Below are positions 34,148-43,537 of a DNA stretch of 64,000 nucleotides, piece by piece. Position numbers and translations under genes: made by a program. The stretch is from UBA5078 sp051252515 (GTDB lineage: Bacteria > Pseudomonadota > Gammaproteobacteria > Pseudomonadales > Pseudohongiellaceae): NCBI GenBank assembly GCA_051252515.1, contig JBPOFS010000001.1:62001-126000 (forward strand). Reading direction: 5' to 3'. Under the pieces are notes generated by a model, which was not told where the DNA came from, ran no database searches, and saw only the letters and a list, made by a program, of their open reading frames with translations. The stretch's first letter is position 1; each line of letters starts with the position of its first letter.

Positions 34148-35278
34148 TTAAAAACCTGTAGCTCCAGTATCCTGTGATGATGCTGCTTGCTCCTCAGGGT
34201 GCACTATGTAGACCTGAGTGAGAGTCATCTCCACCGCGGAGGATATGGCCGTGTTGGCTCCGGTTTCAGGATCGGGATATCCATCTGCCATTCTTTTCAG
34301 CGCCACGTACTCCGATGCTGAGGAGCTTTGACCGTAGTTCTGATGATGCATCGCCCAGTTGGTTCTGAACCGGTGATTGTATTGCTCAATATCAACATAT
34401 CCAGCCATAAGCCCTTGCGCCACCTGTGGCGTTAGCTTGAACTGAAACTGAAGATCCTTAAAGATGTGGTAGCCATCAGTCACGCCAGGCTGTGACCATG
34501 GGAATTTGGCCTGATCAATCGGTTCCGTGGTCAGTACACCATCAACGATCTTGCCTTTCACCTCATTAATGAAGCTTTGACCCCAACGCGCATCGACTCG
34601 TTGCGTACCGCCAGCGACAAAGCCCTCGCCCGTGGCATCTGTGAAGAGGTTATCGAGGCCTCGGTATGTGGTGACGGTGACGTCGTCGTCATTGGCTAGG
34701 TCGTCTACACCCGACACCTCGATCATCCAACGGTTATAACCATTATTAATCATGAAATCGTTTTCGAAAAACCAATACGGGCCATCTTTGCGGTAGCCTG
34801 CAATACAAGCCAGTGCTCGATAGAGTTGGTTATCGACTCCCGCTACACCATCCGGAGAGGTGTAATCATCAGCGTCGACTTCGCCATCGAGGTCCAGGCC
34901 GTAAGATACGTCTCCTTGCGCCTCCAAATAAGGTAAGGAGTCATAGATGTCTGATGTCGCTGTATCAGTGTGGTACTGATAGCCTTCTACCTTGAGTCGA
35001 GTTTCAAGAACTGTCCGCTCTACGTTACCACCCTCTGGAAACTCTTTTGCGATCAGGTCACGCGAGCCGCGAAAGTTCATGCCTTGAGGGCACTCTGTCC
35101 TCGCCTCAGTCTCATAGATTGCCCAATGTCTTTCGGTTAGCACATAGCCAATTCGCCCATCTTTTTGATGCGGCTGGGGCAGCTCGGCGGTTACCGCACC
35201 CGCGGCCACCAAGGTGGTGACCAACAGGGCTAAAGAGCATACTTTGCGTGTTTTGATATCAGTCCGAACTTGTGACAT
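34148..35278 (-). CDS. Cassette A gene 4: exported protein of unrecognised family
   Basis: This protein of about 376 residues has a signal peptide (about 1-31, ending VTAEL). I do not recognise the family. The central 75 residues (VSGVDDLANDDDVTVTTYRG, then an FTDATGEGFVAGGTQRVDARWG block) are nearly the same as in the copy at 52207-53286, while the flanks are only moderately alike. The end again matches (MADGYPDPETGANTAIS...LTQVYIVHPEE). It contains DGxxDADD-type acidic stretches that could bind calcium. The ATG at 35278 has AAGGAGAG nine bases before it. It lies 38 bases after the secreted-repeat gene and is the last gene of the cassette. Confidence 0.65.
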   Translation of the reverse strand: MSQVRTDIKTRKVCSLALLVTTLVAAGAVTAELPQPHQKDGRIGYVLTERHWAIYETEARTECPQGMNFRGSRDLIAKEFPEGGNVERTVLETRLKVEGYQYHTDTATSDIYDSLPYLEAQGDVSYGLDLDGEVDADDYTSPDGVAGVDNQLYRALACIAGYRKDGPYWFFENDFMINNGYNRWMIEVSGVDDLANDDDVTVTTYRGLDNLFTDATGEGFVAGGTQRVDARWGQSFINEVKGKIVDGVLTTEPIDQAKFPWSQPGVTDGYHIFKDLQFQFKLTPQVAQGLMAGYVDIEQYNHRFRTNWAMHHQNYGQSSSASEYVALKRMADGYPDPETGANTAISSAVEMTLTQVYIVHPEEQAASSQDTGATGF

Positions 35279-35316
35279 AGATAATCTCTCCTTCGTGGAT
35301 AGCGGTTTCATCCCGC

Positions 35317-36711
35317 TTATCGTCGAAACTGGCTATTTTGAAATACGTCTCTCAATACGAACGCTTTGTAGCCATTGCGACGGCCAAGGAACTCGCCGAA
35401 GCTATCGCCATTGGTCACGCCAGGCTCGTGATCACCACCATAGGTGTACACCGGACGCTGGCGGTAAGCCCACACATTCAACGCGCCCTCTTCACCTGAT
35501 TCGGCGTGACGGCCTGTGTTCGGATTAATCGTCATCACACTCCAAAGGCTGCTCTCACTCTTAGCATTAGCGTCTGCGACTACATAAGGAAAGGTCTCCA
35601 GACACATTTGCGCATTACCGTTGCCGCATATAGCCATACGATAATCCTGAACGGCGTCAGGGTGATCGCAGGCGAGTTGCGCAACAGAGTCATCATGACA
35701 GCTGTAATAATAGATCGTTCTGCCACGACTATCCGCCAGAACCTGGCCACCTAAGGCTGAGTCTTGGACTGTGAATGCATCGGGAGGAGTGACAGTGCGT
35801 TGCGTGTAGACATTGTGCCAACCGGGCACATCGCTACCGTCGAAACTACGTGGTCGAGTATCATTGTTATGGGTGTACAGCGGCTTACCCCTGTAGGCCC
35901 ATTGATTGATGCCTGAGGGATGCTTAATGATGCTCCAGTCGCCGCTATCATCCGCGACTTGAGGTGCGCTAATAGGCGTCCATCTATCCAAACACTCCCC
36001 GACACAATTCGAAGTATTTGCCTCGTCGTTATCTGAGTAGTAGATCGAGTAGTCTTCGTCATTCAGTAGCACTCGCCCAGTGGTGCTGGAAAGTACTTGG
36101 AACCCTGGTGGAATATCGGGTAGAGGGCCCGCTGGCACTCGCACTACACCGCCATCACCGCCGGACGATATTTTTGTGCCACCTAGAACGTCCCCTGCTT
36201 TCTTATCCAGATTAGAGGTATACAAAGGAAAGCCATCATAGGCCCATTGCTTCGAGCCATCTGCGCGCTCGGCTAGGCTCCACTTGCCCACCTCTACTGC
36301 ATCCTCAGACGCAATGACGGGAGGCCAAACTTGCGTACAGCTCACGCCTTGATCGGCATAGGGCAGAACCAAACCGGCGGGGTATGGGCTCATGAAGCCG
36401 ACCTCAGTGCGAAGCACTTCGTCCGTGCAGTTAGAGCCCCCGTCCTTCCTGTCACCCGTTGAACCATTGCGCAGCGCAATCAACGGCCATGTATACAATG
36501 TCCGCCCTTGAGCATCGGCATACACAGGACCGTCCAATGCAGTCGCCACCACCTGAATACTCGGTGGCAGTTTCTCTTCAATATAGGCTTCCTGTGCGTT
36601 ACTGGCCGCTGATTGCCAAAAATCCATATTGCTTGGCGTTTCAGCGACTGCACTTGCCATTGAGGCACTGGCAGTAACAAAAACAACTGTCAGAAAATTA
36701 TTCAGATACAT
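35317..36711 (-). CDS. Cassette A gene 3: secreted repeat protein (PF03640/COG4315)
   Basis: This 464-residue protein has a signal peptide (about 1-24). Several copies of the secreted repeat follow, each with an ADAQGRTLYTW-type strand (YADAQGRTLY, LADSRGRTIYYY) and a Cys motif plus WTP stretch (CVGECLDRWTPI). The YxxDxxG(R/K)xLY pattern is the hallmark of the family. Its role is not known. Cys residues occur in pairs near the W. It sits 36 bases after the DUF1552 gene and is a clear paralog of 53325-54728. Confidence 0.8.
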   Translation of the reverse strand: MYLNNFLTVVFVTASASMASAVAETPSNMDFWQSAASNAQEAYIEEKLPPSIQVVATALDGPVYADAQGRTLYTWPLIALRNGSTGDRKDGGSNCTDEVLRTEVGFMSPYPAGLVLPYADQGVSCTQVWPPVIASEDAVEVGKWSLAERADGSKQWAYDGFPLYTSNLDKKAGDVLGGTKISSGGDGGVVRVPAGPLPDIPPGFQVLSSTTGRVLLNDEDYSIYYSDNDEANTSNCVGECLDRWTPISAPQVADDSGDWSIIKHPSGINQWAYRGKPLYTHNNDTRPRSFDGSDVPGWHNVYTQRTVTPPDAFTVQDSALGGQVLADSRGRTIYYYSCHDDSVAQLACDHPDAVQDYRMAICGNGNAQMCLETFPYVVADANAKSESSLWSVMTINPNTGRHAESGEEGALNVWAYRQRPVYTYGGDHEPGVTNGDSFGEFLGRRNGYKAFVLRDVFQNSQFRR

Positions 36712-36747
36712 AGTAATGAGTTTCCTTAAATACTCGGACAGGCCCGA

Positions 36748-38082
36748 TCAGACCACCACATCGCTAATTACATCTGAAGTCTCGTTGCTCAACGTGCCCC
36801 ACGACGGCTTGTCCACACCCATAAGCTGGAGGGCGGTATAGCCAACCTGAGCAACCGAGCCACCCTTCAAATCGATGTGCTGACCGCTCTTGACCTTGCC
36901 ACCTGCGCGACCTGCCAAGAAGACCGACATGCCATCGACCGAATGCGTGCGAGCATAACCCACGTCTGTCGTGCCCAGGATCAGGACATTGTCGAGCAGT
37001 GTGCCATCCCCTTCTGGAACATTTTTAAACACTTCCACAAAATCCACCCAAGACTCCATCGCACGGCGAGTGAAGAAGGAGGCGTTTTCCTGGTATCCAA
37101 GAGTCTCATCAACAGGCTCTTCGTGTGTACAAGTGTGGTGCGGCTTCTCATAGCCCGTTCGAATAGTGGAGGCAAAGGCCGCCGAATAAGTCATGTTGAA
37201 CACTCGAGTCTGATCACAAGCTACGGCCATTGCCATCAGCTCGGACATCATTTGATGGCGAATCTTCACCGACTCTGTTGATTGATCCATGGCTACATCA
37301 ACTGGGGCCTGGCCCGGAGGCACACAACTGGCAATCGGTTGAGGCTTGGTGAGACGCTGTTCGAACTGGCGCTCCAACTGGCGCAAACCAGTGAAGTACT
37401 GATCCAGTCGCGCCCGGTCCGCTATGCCAACCGTCTTCATCAGTGAGCTTTCCTGCTCCATGATGGCAGACAGAACGCTTTGACGAGCGATAACACGTGT
37501 ATCTCTTTCGAAGGTATCAGCATTCGGGTTCTGGAAATCGAGCCCGAACAAGCGCTTGTAAAATGCTAGAGGCGACCACTCCGGTTCATTGGGCGTAGAC
37601 GCGTTGTAGTAACTATAAGTGTCGCGCGCGTCGGCCGTGGCCGTGGCCGTAAGGTTATTAAAACGCGTGGCGCCACCAATCTGCTTGGCGATCGTCAGAT
37701 CGATCGTCTCTGAGGGCCCACCACCGGAATCCGGTGCAATGCCCGTTCTAGAGACAACCCAACCAGTGTAATGGTTTCGATTCGGGGCAGCGTCTGGGAA
37801 AGCGTGTCCGTTCGTGAACAGATTGACATCATTTTGTATTGGCGCCCAGGAGGAGAGTTCTTCGGGTAAGTCATAGTTGCTACCAGTCTGTTGAGGCACG
37901 AACAACTTTCCTGTGCCGCCAAGACCGTAACCCCAGGTTCCGAAACGCACCGGCATCGGTGCCCCCGAAGCCAGCGCCGAGCCATTGCCGTCTAGGAAGT
38001 AATCAAGAAAAGGAAGCGCTACCGTTACTCCCACCCCTTTCACCATCCCCTTCAGTACTTGTCTTCTATTCCACTTACTCAT
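36748..38082 (-). CDS. Cassette A gene 2: DUF1552 protein, Tat-exported
   Basis: This 444-residue DUF1552 protein has a twin-arginine signal (NRRQVLKGMVKGVGVTVALP, residues 4-23). It then shows the usual PVRFGTWGYGLGG start, WVVSRTGIAP and a C-terminal SVFLAGRAGG...YTALQLMGV. DUF1552 proteins are distantly related to the sulfatase/alkaline phosphatase group and are typically found beside DUF1592 proteins, here immediately downstream of one. The Tat signal suggests a cofactor taken up before export. The copy at 54765-56099 has the same length, and most residues are identical. Confidence 0.88.
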   Translation of the reverse strand: MSKWNRRQVLKGMVKGVGVTVALPFLDYFLDGNGSALASGAPMPVRFGTWGYGLGGTGKLFVPQQTGSNYDLPEELSSWAPIQNDVNLFTNGHAFPDAAPNRNHYTGWVVSRTGIAPDSGGGPSETIDLTIAKQIGGATRFNNLTATATADARDTYSYYNASTPNEPEWSPLAFYKRLFGLDFQNPNADTFERDTRVIARQSVLSAIMEQESSLMKTVGIADRARLDQYFTGLRQLERQFEQRLTKPQPIASCVPPGQAPVDVAMDQSTESVKIRHQMMSELMAMAVACDQTRVFNMTYSAAFASTIRTGYEKPHHTCTHEEPVDETLGYQENASFFTRRAMESWVDFVEVFKNVPEGDGTLLDNVLILGTTDVGYARTHSVDGMSVFLAGRAGGKVKSGQHIDLKGGSVAQVGYTALQLMGVDKPSWGTLSNETSDVISDVVV

Positions 38083-38155
38083 GATGATTCTCCTGCCTCA
38101 CAAATTTTTATTGATTTCCTGAACAGCACCACTGTGCAGTCAGCTAGCCATTTCA

Positions 38156-39877
38156 CTATCGAGAGCTGTTTGTCGCTAGCAGTCTTTCTTCTTCGCTCGG
38201 GCTCTTCTGGATCAGCGAGAACGCCTTGCTCAGTGCGATCGTGCGCAACAGCTTACGCAACTGATAGCCTTGAGCGGCAAACTCGTCATTAAAGTAGTTC
38301 AGTGCGGCACGCGCTTCTATTTCGGGCGGTCCGCCAGTAGCGTAACTGTACACACGCTGCACGAGGCATCGTGGTAATTCCGGATTCAAACGAAGTGCTT
38401 CCCCCAAACCAATGGCCCCATCAAACTCAAAGCCATCGAGCCCGCCACTTACGTCAATCGTCGCCCCATTTTCAGTCAGCCGGTAACCGCCCGCACCGTC
38501 AAATTGCTCCAAGGACAAACCAATTGGATCTGTAATTCTATGACAACCGGCGCACGAAGGGGTTTCAAGGTGAGCAGCTACGCGTTGACGCTGCGTCGGG
38601 TAGTGCGCATCAGGATTGGACACAACAGAGAAATCGATTCCGGGAGGCGGCTCAGGAACTGTCTGGCACAATAATCGCTCGCGCAGCGCCATGCCCCGTA
38701 AGGTTACCGAGCTGCGTCCAGGGTGTGAAGTCAATGCCAAAAAGCTTACTTGCGTAAGCAGACCCGCGCGGGGACTGCCCTCTTCAAATGTGTAAGGGGC
38801 CCAACCAGGTTGCGCGGGCACGCCGTAGACAATGGCCAAGGCCGGAGACATAAAGGTGTCACGCGATGTGAACAGATCCCGGTAGTCTTTGCCCTTGTTG
38901 AGCGTGTGATCGATGATCGTGCGCAGAGTTTGTTCCCGTGCATCTTGTGATGTCACACTTGTGAACTCTGGGTAGATTGTCGCGTCCTTGGCGAGTGTCT
39001 TGAAGTCGTTGAAAACAAGCATGTCATCAAAGAAAGCTCTCATCCCCTCAACCAAGCGGGGGCTCTCCAACATCCTGTCAACGGAACGTTCAACACCGCC
39101 AGGGGACTGCAGATCACCGCTTTCAGCCGCGGCCAGCAACTCATCATCAGGGCTAGCATTCCACAGGAAAAAGCTCAGCCGTGAGGCGAGCGAATAAGCA
39201 TCAAGGCGTAGTTGCTCGGCATTATTAGGGTCTTGCTCAGTGCCCTCTACAATGAAAAGCACTTCGGGGTGGATCAGCAAACCTTCGAGTACAACCTCTA
39301 GACCTGCGTAAAAGCCATCCAACTTCTCGCCATCCAACTCCTTGCCATCTAAGTCTAGAGCAGCAACACCGGCCTGTTCAACGAATGTCGCGACTTCGGC
39401 ATCAGTTAACGCGCGTCTAAACAAAAGGCGGCCTATCTTCGACACGAACTGGGCCGCGCAAGCCTCATCCGGGCTATCAATCGACTCAGGGCGACACGCA
39501 ACAAGGTGATTGCGATTCTCGACATCCATGACCTGCCTAGCAACGCTGGAGGCCACGCTCTGGATGGTCTGAACTTGTCCAACGCTTACACCGGCGGTCG
39601 CCAAGCTGTTGGCAAGCAAGCCCTCATTTCGCGCCACGGGCGCAAACTGTACTTGTGTATCAATGCCTGGGCCGAAAATATAGGTCAAGGAATTGCCGTA
39701 CTGCTCAGCGGTAATGAGCTTGGTTAGCGGCTGTGTTCCTGCGCTTTCGGGCTCAGGATCGGCTGGCGCGCAGCTAGCAAGAGCGCCCAAGGCCAACAAA
39801 CCCATAGCAGTTCCGCGAAACCCGCTGGCAAACCACTGCTTAAAACTCGGTGTCGAACGTCTCATTACCACACTCAT
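38156..39877 (-). CDS. Cassette A gene 1: DUF1592-group heme c lipoprotein
   Basis: This protein of 573 residues from the ATG at 39877 has a lipobox (LASC, Cys 36). It shows the domain series DUF1587-like (LTKLITAEQYGNSLTYIFG), DUF1595-like (LLFRRALTDAEV), DUF1592 (YSLASRLSFFLWNASPDDELL), DUF1588 (LTSHPGRSSVTLRG) and DUF1585 (CLVQRVYSYATGGP). A heme c site CAGCH lies at about residue 442, in SCAGCHRITDPIGLSLEQFD, so one c-type heme is likely. It is anchored at the cell surface or in the periplasm. Its activity is unknown. An LDG-rich stretch lies near residue 180. GAGAGG precedes the ATG, nine bases away. Confidence 0.85.
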   Translation of the reverse strand: MSVVMRRSTPSFKQWFASGFRGTAMGLLALGALASCAPADPEPESAGTQPLTKLITAEQYGNSLTYIFGPGIDTQVQFAPVARNEGLLANSLATAGVSVGQVQTIQSVASSVARQVMDVENRNHLVACRPESIDSPDEACAAQFVSKIGRLLFRRALTDAEVATFVEQAGVAALDLDGKELDGEKLDGFYAGLEVVLEGLLIHPEVLFIVEGTEQDPNNAEQLRLDAYSLASRLSFFLWNASPDDELLAAAESGDLQSPGGVERSVDRMLESPRLVEGMRAFFDDMLVFNDFKTLAKDATIYPEFTSVTSQDAREQTLRTIIDHTLNKGKDYRDLFTSRDTFMSPALAIVYGVPAQPGWAPYTFEEGSPRAGLLTQVSFLALTSHPGRSSVTLRGMALRERLLCQTVPEPPPGIDFSVVSNPDAHYPTQRQRVAAHLETPSCAGCHRITDPIGLSLEQFDGAGGYRLTENGATIDVSGGLDGFEFDGAIGLGEALRLNPELPRCLVQRVYSYATGGPPEIEARAALNYFNDEFAAQGYQLRKLLRTIALSKAFSLIQKSPSEEERLLATNSSR

Positions 39878-40195
39878 CGCGCTAAACCTCTCCAACATTC
39901 TTATTTTTCATGATCAGCAATTGATTCATCGAAGCTTCTCAGACTTATACGACACATGTCAACCACAGCCAAGTGCCGTTTTGTATCAGTTCGTGTCATG
40001 AATAACTCTGCACTACTGACTCACAAAACTACCTTAAATCTAGACCCGGTAATGCCTTATTTTCTTTTGCAATCTGTGATCGTCATCTGATCACATTCCA
40101 TACCACGCATCAGAAAACATCATAACTCAAGGCAGGATCAGACAGAAGATAATCATCCCTCCATAGCAGCGGCTATGCCGCTTAAAAATGCAGCG
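39878..40195. other. Intergenic region before cassette A
   Basis: This 318-base gap holds the upstream region of cassette A and the end of the paaK message. No gene is seen. A small hairpin AGCGGC-TAT-GCCGCT lies at 40168-40182 just before the paaK stop, without a T run. The bases upstream of gene 1 do not resemble those before cassette B. Confidence 0.4.
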
Positions 40196-41479
40196 CTAGC
40201 GGCGCTTATCAACCACGTGCGTAGCCTTTCCCTCAGAACGGGGTAACTCGCCGATTTCCTTAACCTCGACACTCGCCGTAATGCCTACTAGAGATTTAAT
40301 TTTGGTCTTTAGTTCCGCTGCCATGACTTGGATGTCACCTGTATTGCCTTGCACGCATTCGACCATGATTTTCACACTATCGAGATGGCCTTTCTTTTCT
40401 ATTTCCATCAGGTAGTGAGGGGAAAGGCCTTTCACGTCGAGGATTTGTTCTTCGATCTGGGTGGGGAACACATTAACGCCACGGATAATCAACATATCGT
40501 CGCTGCGGCCAGTAATCTTCTCGATGCGGCGCATAGTGCGTGCGCTACCCGGCAGCAGCCGAGTCAAATCTCGGGTACGGTAGCGAATCATCGGCAAGCC
40601 CTGTTTGGTGAGCGTAGTAAACACTAACTCTCCTTTCTCGCCGTCAGGCAGAACCTCGCCCGTTTGCGGGTCGATAATCTCTGGGTAAAAATGATCCTCC
40701 CACACAGTGGGGCCATCCTTGGTTTCTACACACTCCTGAGCAACGCCGGGCCCCATGATTTCAGACAAGCCGTAAATGTCGACAGCGTCTATGTGCAGCT
40801 GAGACTCCAACTCCTTGCGCATAGCGTCAGTCCAAGGCTCCGCACCAAAAATCCCAATCCGAAGCGATAACTGGCTTGGGTCCACGCCCTGGCGCAACAT
40901 TTCGTCGCCAATATTGAGCATATAAGAGGGCGTCACCATGATGATGTCGGGATCAAAATCCTGTATTAACTTCACCTGCTTCTCAGTCTGCCCTCCTGAC
41001 ATAGGAATGACGGTACAACCCAATCGCTCAGCGCCGTAGTGAGCCCCCAAGCCCCCAGTGAAAAGGCCATAGCCATAGGCGATGTGAACCTTGTCACCGG
41101 CGCGCCCCCCAGCGGCATAGATTGATCGCGCAACAAGATTTGACCAATTGTCGATGTCGCGCTTGGTATAGCCAACGACAGTGGGCCTCCCTGTAGTCCC
41201 ACTGGACGCATGGATACGACTAATCTCATTCATTGGCGTACAAAACATGCCGAAGGGGTAGTTATCTCGAAGGTCCGCCTTAGTGGTGAACGGAAATTTA
41301 CTTAGGTCCTCAAGCGATCGGAAATCGTCAGGATGCACATTGTGCGCATCGAACTTCTTCCTGTACGCGGCCGAGTTCGCATAAGCATGTTGCAAGGTTT
41401 CCTTAAGCCGAGAGGCCTGCAAGCCTCGAATCTCATCGATGCTCGCGTTTTCAATCTCTTCGTATGCTGTTTTGGACAT
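40196..41479 (-). CDS. paaK: Phenylacetate-CoA ligase
   Basis: This 427-residue adenylate-forming enzyme matches PaaK in length. It has the AMP-binding motif HASSGTTGRPTVVGYT, MVTPSYMLNIGDEM, IFGAEPWT, and the C-terminal TGRSDDMLIIRGVNVFPTQIE, which PaaK uses to hold the adenylate. It converts phenylacetate and ATP to phenylacetyl-CoA in the cytoplasm. No paaABCDE oxygenase is in the window, so the downstream steps must be elsewhere, or the enzyme may activate another aryl acid. It is the last gene in a row with maiA, fahA, hmgA and hpd, all on the minus strand, with a 71-base gap from maiA. Confidence 0.92.
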   Translation of the reverse strand: MSKTAYEEIENASIDEIRGLQASRLKETLQHAYANSAAYRKKFDAHNVHPDDFRSLEDLSKFPFTTKADLRDNYPFGMFCTPMNEISRIHASSGTTGRPTVVGYTKRDIDNWSNLVARSIYAAGGRAGDKVHIAYGYGLFTGGLGAHYGAERLGCTVIPMSGGQTEKQVKLIQDFDPDIIMVTPSYMLNIGDEMLRQGVDPSQLSLRIGIFGAEPWTDAMRKELESQLHIDAVDIYGLSEIMGPGVAQECVETKDGPTVWEDHFYPEIIDPQTGEVLPDGEKGELVFTTLTKQGLPMIRYRTRDLTRLLPGSARTMRRIEKITGRSDDMLIIRGVNVFPTQIEEQILDVKGLSPHYLMEIEKKGHLDSVKIMVECVQGNTGDIQVMAAELKTKIKSLVGITASVEVKEIGELPRSEGKATHVVDKRR

Positions 41480-41550
41480 GTCGATAGCCTTATTGGTTAT
41501 TTCTATTTCAACTCGAATATATCCAGTATCCCCTGTATCCCGAACTCAGG

Positions 41551-42186
41551 CTAGGTGGCGGGATTACCCTCTTGATGATCTGGGTGTGCTTTGATAAAGG
41601 CACCTAACTCATTACAGCGTTTATAGACCGACATGATTTTGGGATAGGGACTCATCTCCATTTCAAAACGCAAAGCATTGAACACCTGCGGCACGAGATA
41701 GACATCGGCCATGCTCAAGCCATCCCCTGCGCTATAGGCTCCCTTCACCATTTGTTGCTCCAGTGCATCGAAGCCAAGCTTTATCCAGTGGTGGTACCAC
41801 TGTGTTTTCTCCTCCTCGCTAACCCCTAACTCACCTACTAGGTGTTTCAATACTCGCAAGTTGTTTAGCGGGTGAATGTCGCAAGCAATAATATTGACCA
41901 TCGCCCGAACCCGCGAACGCTGCAGCAGATCCGCGGGCAGCAGCGGTAACTCTGGTGATGTTTCTTCCAGCCACTCCAAGATAGCGGTGGACTGAGACAA
42001 TATTGTTCCATCATCCAAGCGCAGTGCCGGCACCAAACCTAAGGGATTCACCGCCAGATACTCGTCGCTACTTTGTTCACCTTTTAACAAATTAACAGAG
42101 ATCAGACTGTATTCGATTCCTTTCAAATTTAGCGCGATGCGCACGCGGTAAGCAGCAGTCGATCTGAAGTATGAGTAGAGTTCCAC
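41551..42186 (-). CDS. maiA: Maleylacetoacetate isomerase
   Basis: This 211-residue zeta-class glutathione transferase opens with LYSYFRSTAAYRVRIALNLKG, where the SSxxxxR(V/I)RIAL pattern marks the glutathione site. NPLGLVPALRLDDG and SQSTAILEWLEE follow in the thioredoxin-like domain, and the all-helical second domain ends near residue 205. It isomerises maleylacetoacetate to fumarylacetoacetate with glutathione, a step in tyrosine breakdown. It lies nine bases after fahA. Confidence 0.92.
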   Translation of the reverse strand: MELYSYFRSTAAYRVRIALNLKGIEYSLISVNLLKGEQSSDEYLAVNPLGLVPALRLDDGTILSQSTAILEWLEETSPELPLLPADLLQRSRVRAMVNIIACDIHPLNNLRVLKHLVGELGVSEEEKTQWYHHWIKLGFDALEQQMVKGAYSAGDGLSMADVYLVPQVFNALRFEMEMSPYPKIMSVYKRCNELGAFIKAHPDHQEGNPAT

Positions 42187-42195
42187 GGTTAGCTC

Positions 42196-43515
42196 CTAGG
42201 AAATTTGCCTTGCAGGTAGCACGGTTCCGGTCACCTCACCAAAACCCAGATGCACTGCATTGGGACTTTCGCAGAAGCCACGCAGAACAACCGTATCTCC
42301 ATCGTCGAGAAAAGTGCGCATTTCTCCATTGGGCAATGTGATTGGCTTTTTGCCGCCGTGGCTCAGTTCCAAAATGGAACCATACTCCCCTTCCTCTGGC
42401 CCCGATTGAGTTCCACTACCCAGCAGATCTCCAGTTTGTAAATTGCAGCCATTCACAGTGTGATGCGATACCAACTGGGCGATAGTCCAATAAGAATACT
42501 TGAAGTTTGATCGCGACAAACTCACGGGCGCTTCACCCTCGGCCTTCATGCGTTGCGTCTGGAGCAAAACCTCTAATCGGATGTCCATCGCCCCGGCGCT
42601 GCTGTTCTGTTCGCCACTCAAATAAGGCAGTGGTTGGGGGTCGCCCTCCGGGCGAGTGAAAGCCAGCCGGTACGGCGCCAAAGCTTCTAGGGTCACGATC
42701 CACGGAGAAATAGTGGAGGCAAAACTTTTCGCCAAGAAAGGCCCCAAGGGTTGATATTCCCAACCCTGAATATCTCTGGCAGACCAGTCATTAAACAAAC
42801 ACATACCAAACACATGATCTTCCGCCGCCGCCATGGGAATGGGGGAGCCGAGCTCGTTGCCAGGCCCAATGAAAACCCCCATCTCCAACTCATAGTCTAG
42901 TCGCTTACTAGGCGCCAACGATGGCACCTCATCATTAGGCCCTTTGAGCTGCCCAAGCGGACGAGGAAAGCTGTGACCAGAAATACAGATGGAAGAGGCC
43001 CGGCCGTGGTAACCAATGGGTACCCACTTGTAATTAGGCAGCAAAGGATTGTCGGGGCGAAACAATGCCCCCACTGCAGATGCGTGATGAATAGACGTAT
43101 AGAAATCTGTGTAGTCTGTAATCTTGCACGGCAGCTTGTACTCCACGTCCGCCTGACTTACCAAGCAATCCCGTAGGCTGCTTGCAAGCTCTGACCCTTC
43201 ACGCAGAGCGCGGGACAAAGCAAGACGCAAACCCGACCACGCCGCTGGCCCCATTGCCATGAATTCATTTAGCTCGGACTTTGCTGCTGCCTCCACAATT
43301 CCCCCTAGATCAGCAGGCAACAGCTGCGCATTGCTTAATAGCAGTAGGTCGACAATTTGATTGCCTATGGCGACACCACCGCGAAACTGATCGGTATCGC
43401 AGCGACGAAAAATTGCGAACGGTAAATTTTGTATAGGGAAATCACTTACCCCATCGTTCGCAGAACTCACCCAGCTTTTCAACGCGGTATCGTGAGTTTC
43501 ATTTAGTTTCAGCAT
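42196..43515 (-). CDS. fahA: Fumarylacetoacetase
   Basis: This 439-residue protein has the N-terminal FAH domain with FPIQNLPFAIFRR and a C-terminal catalytic domain holding the metal and catalytic residues, seen in DFYTSIHHASAVG, LDYELEMGVFIGPGN and FNDWSARDIQGWEYQPLGP. It splits fumarylacetoacetate into fumarate and acetoacetate in the cytoplasm, the last step of the homogentisate pathway. The length matches the eukaryotic-type enzyme. It sits 22 bases after hmgA. The acetoacetate released could be used by the ligase at 60252. Confidence 0.94.
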   Translation of the reverse strand: MLKLNETHDTALKSWVSSANDGVSDFPIQNLPFAIFRRCDTDQFRGGVAIGNQIVDLLLLSNAQLLPADLGGIVEAAAKSELNEFMAMGPAAWSGLRLALSRALREGSELASSLRDCLVSQADVEYKLPCKITDYTDFYTSIHHASAVGALFRPDNPLLPNYKWVPIGYHGRASSICISGHSFPRPLGQLKGPNDEVPSLAPSKRLDYELEMGVFIGPGNELGSPIPMAAAEDHVFGMCLFNDWSARDIQGWEYQPLGPFLAKSFASTISPWIVTLEALAPYRLAFTRPEGDPQPLPYLSGEQNSSAGAMDIRLEVLLQTQRMKAEGEAPVSLSRSNFKYSYWTIAQLVSHHTVNGCNLQTGDLLGSGTQSGPEEGEYGSILELSHGGKKPITLPNGEMRTFLDDGDTVVLRGFCESPNAVHLGFGEVTGTVLPARQIS

Positions 43516-43537
43516 CGTTAACTCCTAATCGTTAGCT

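Larger units (their letters stand above)
34148..39877 (-). repeat. Duplicated four-gene cassette, copy A
   Basis: The block matches 52207-57895 in order, orientation and spacing: gaps of 73/74, 36/36 and 38/38 bases, and proteins of 573/573, 444/444, 464/467 and about 376/359 residues. The intergenic bases after gene 1 are also alike, including CACCACTGTGCAGTCAGCTAG. Similarity stops at the start of gene 1. Confidence 0.9.

Noticed and set aside
37071..37120. Insertion sequence ends at cassette boundaries
   Set aside because: I looked for terminal inverted repeats and transposase frames around both cassettes and found none, so the duplication is not assigned to a transposon.
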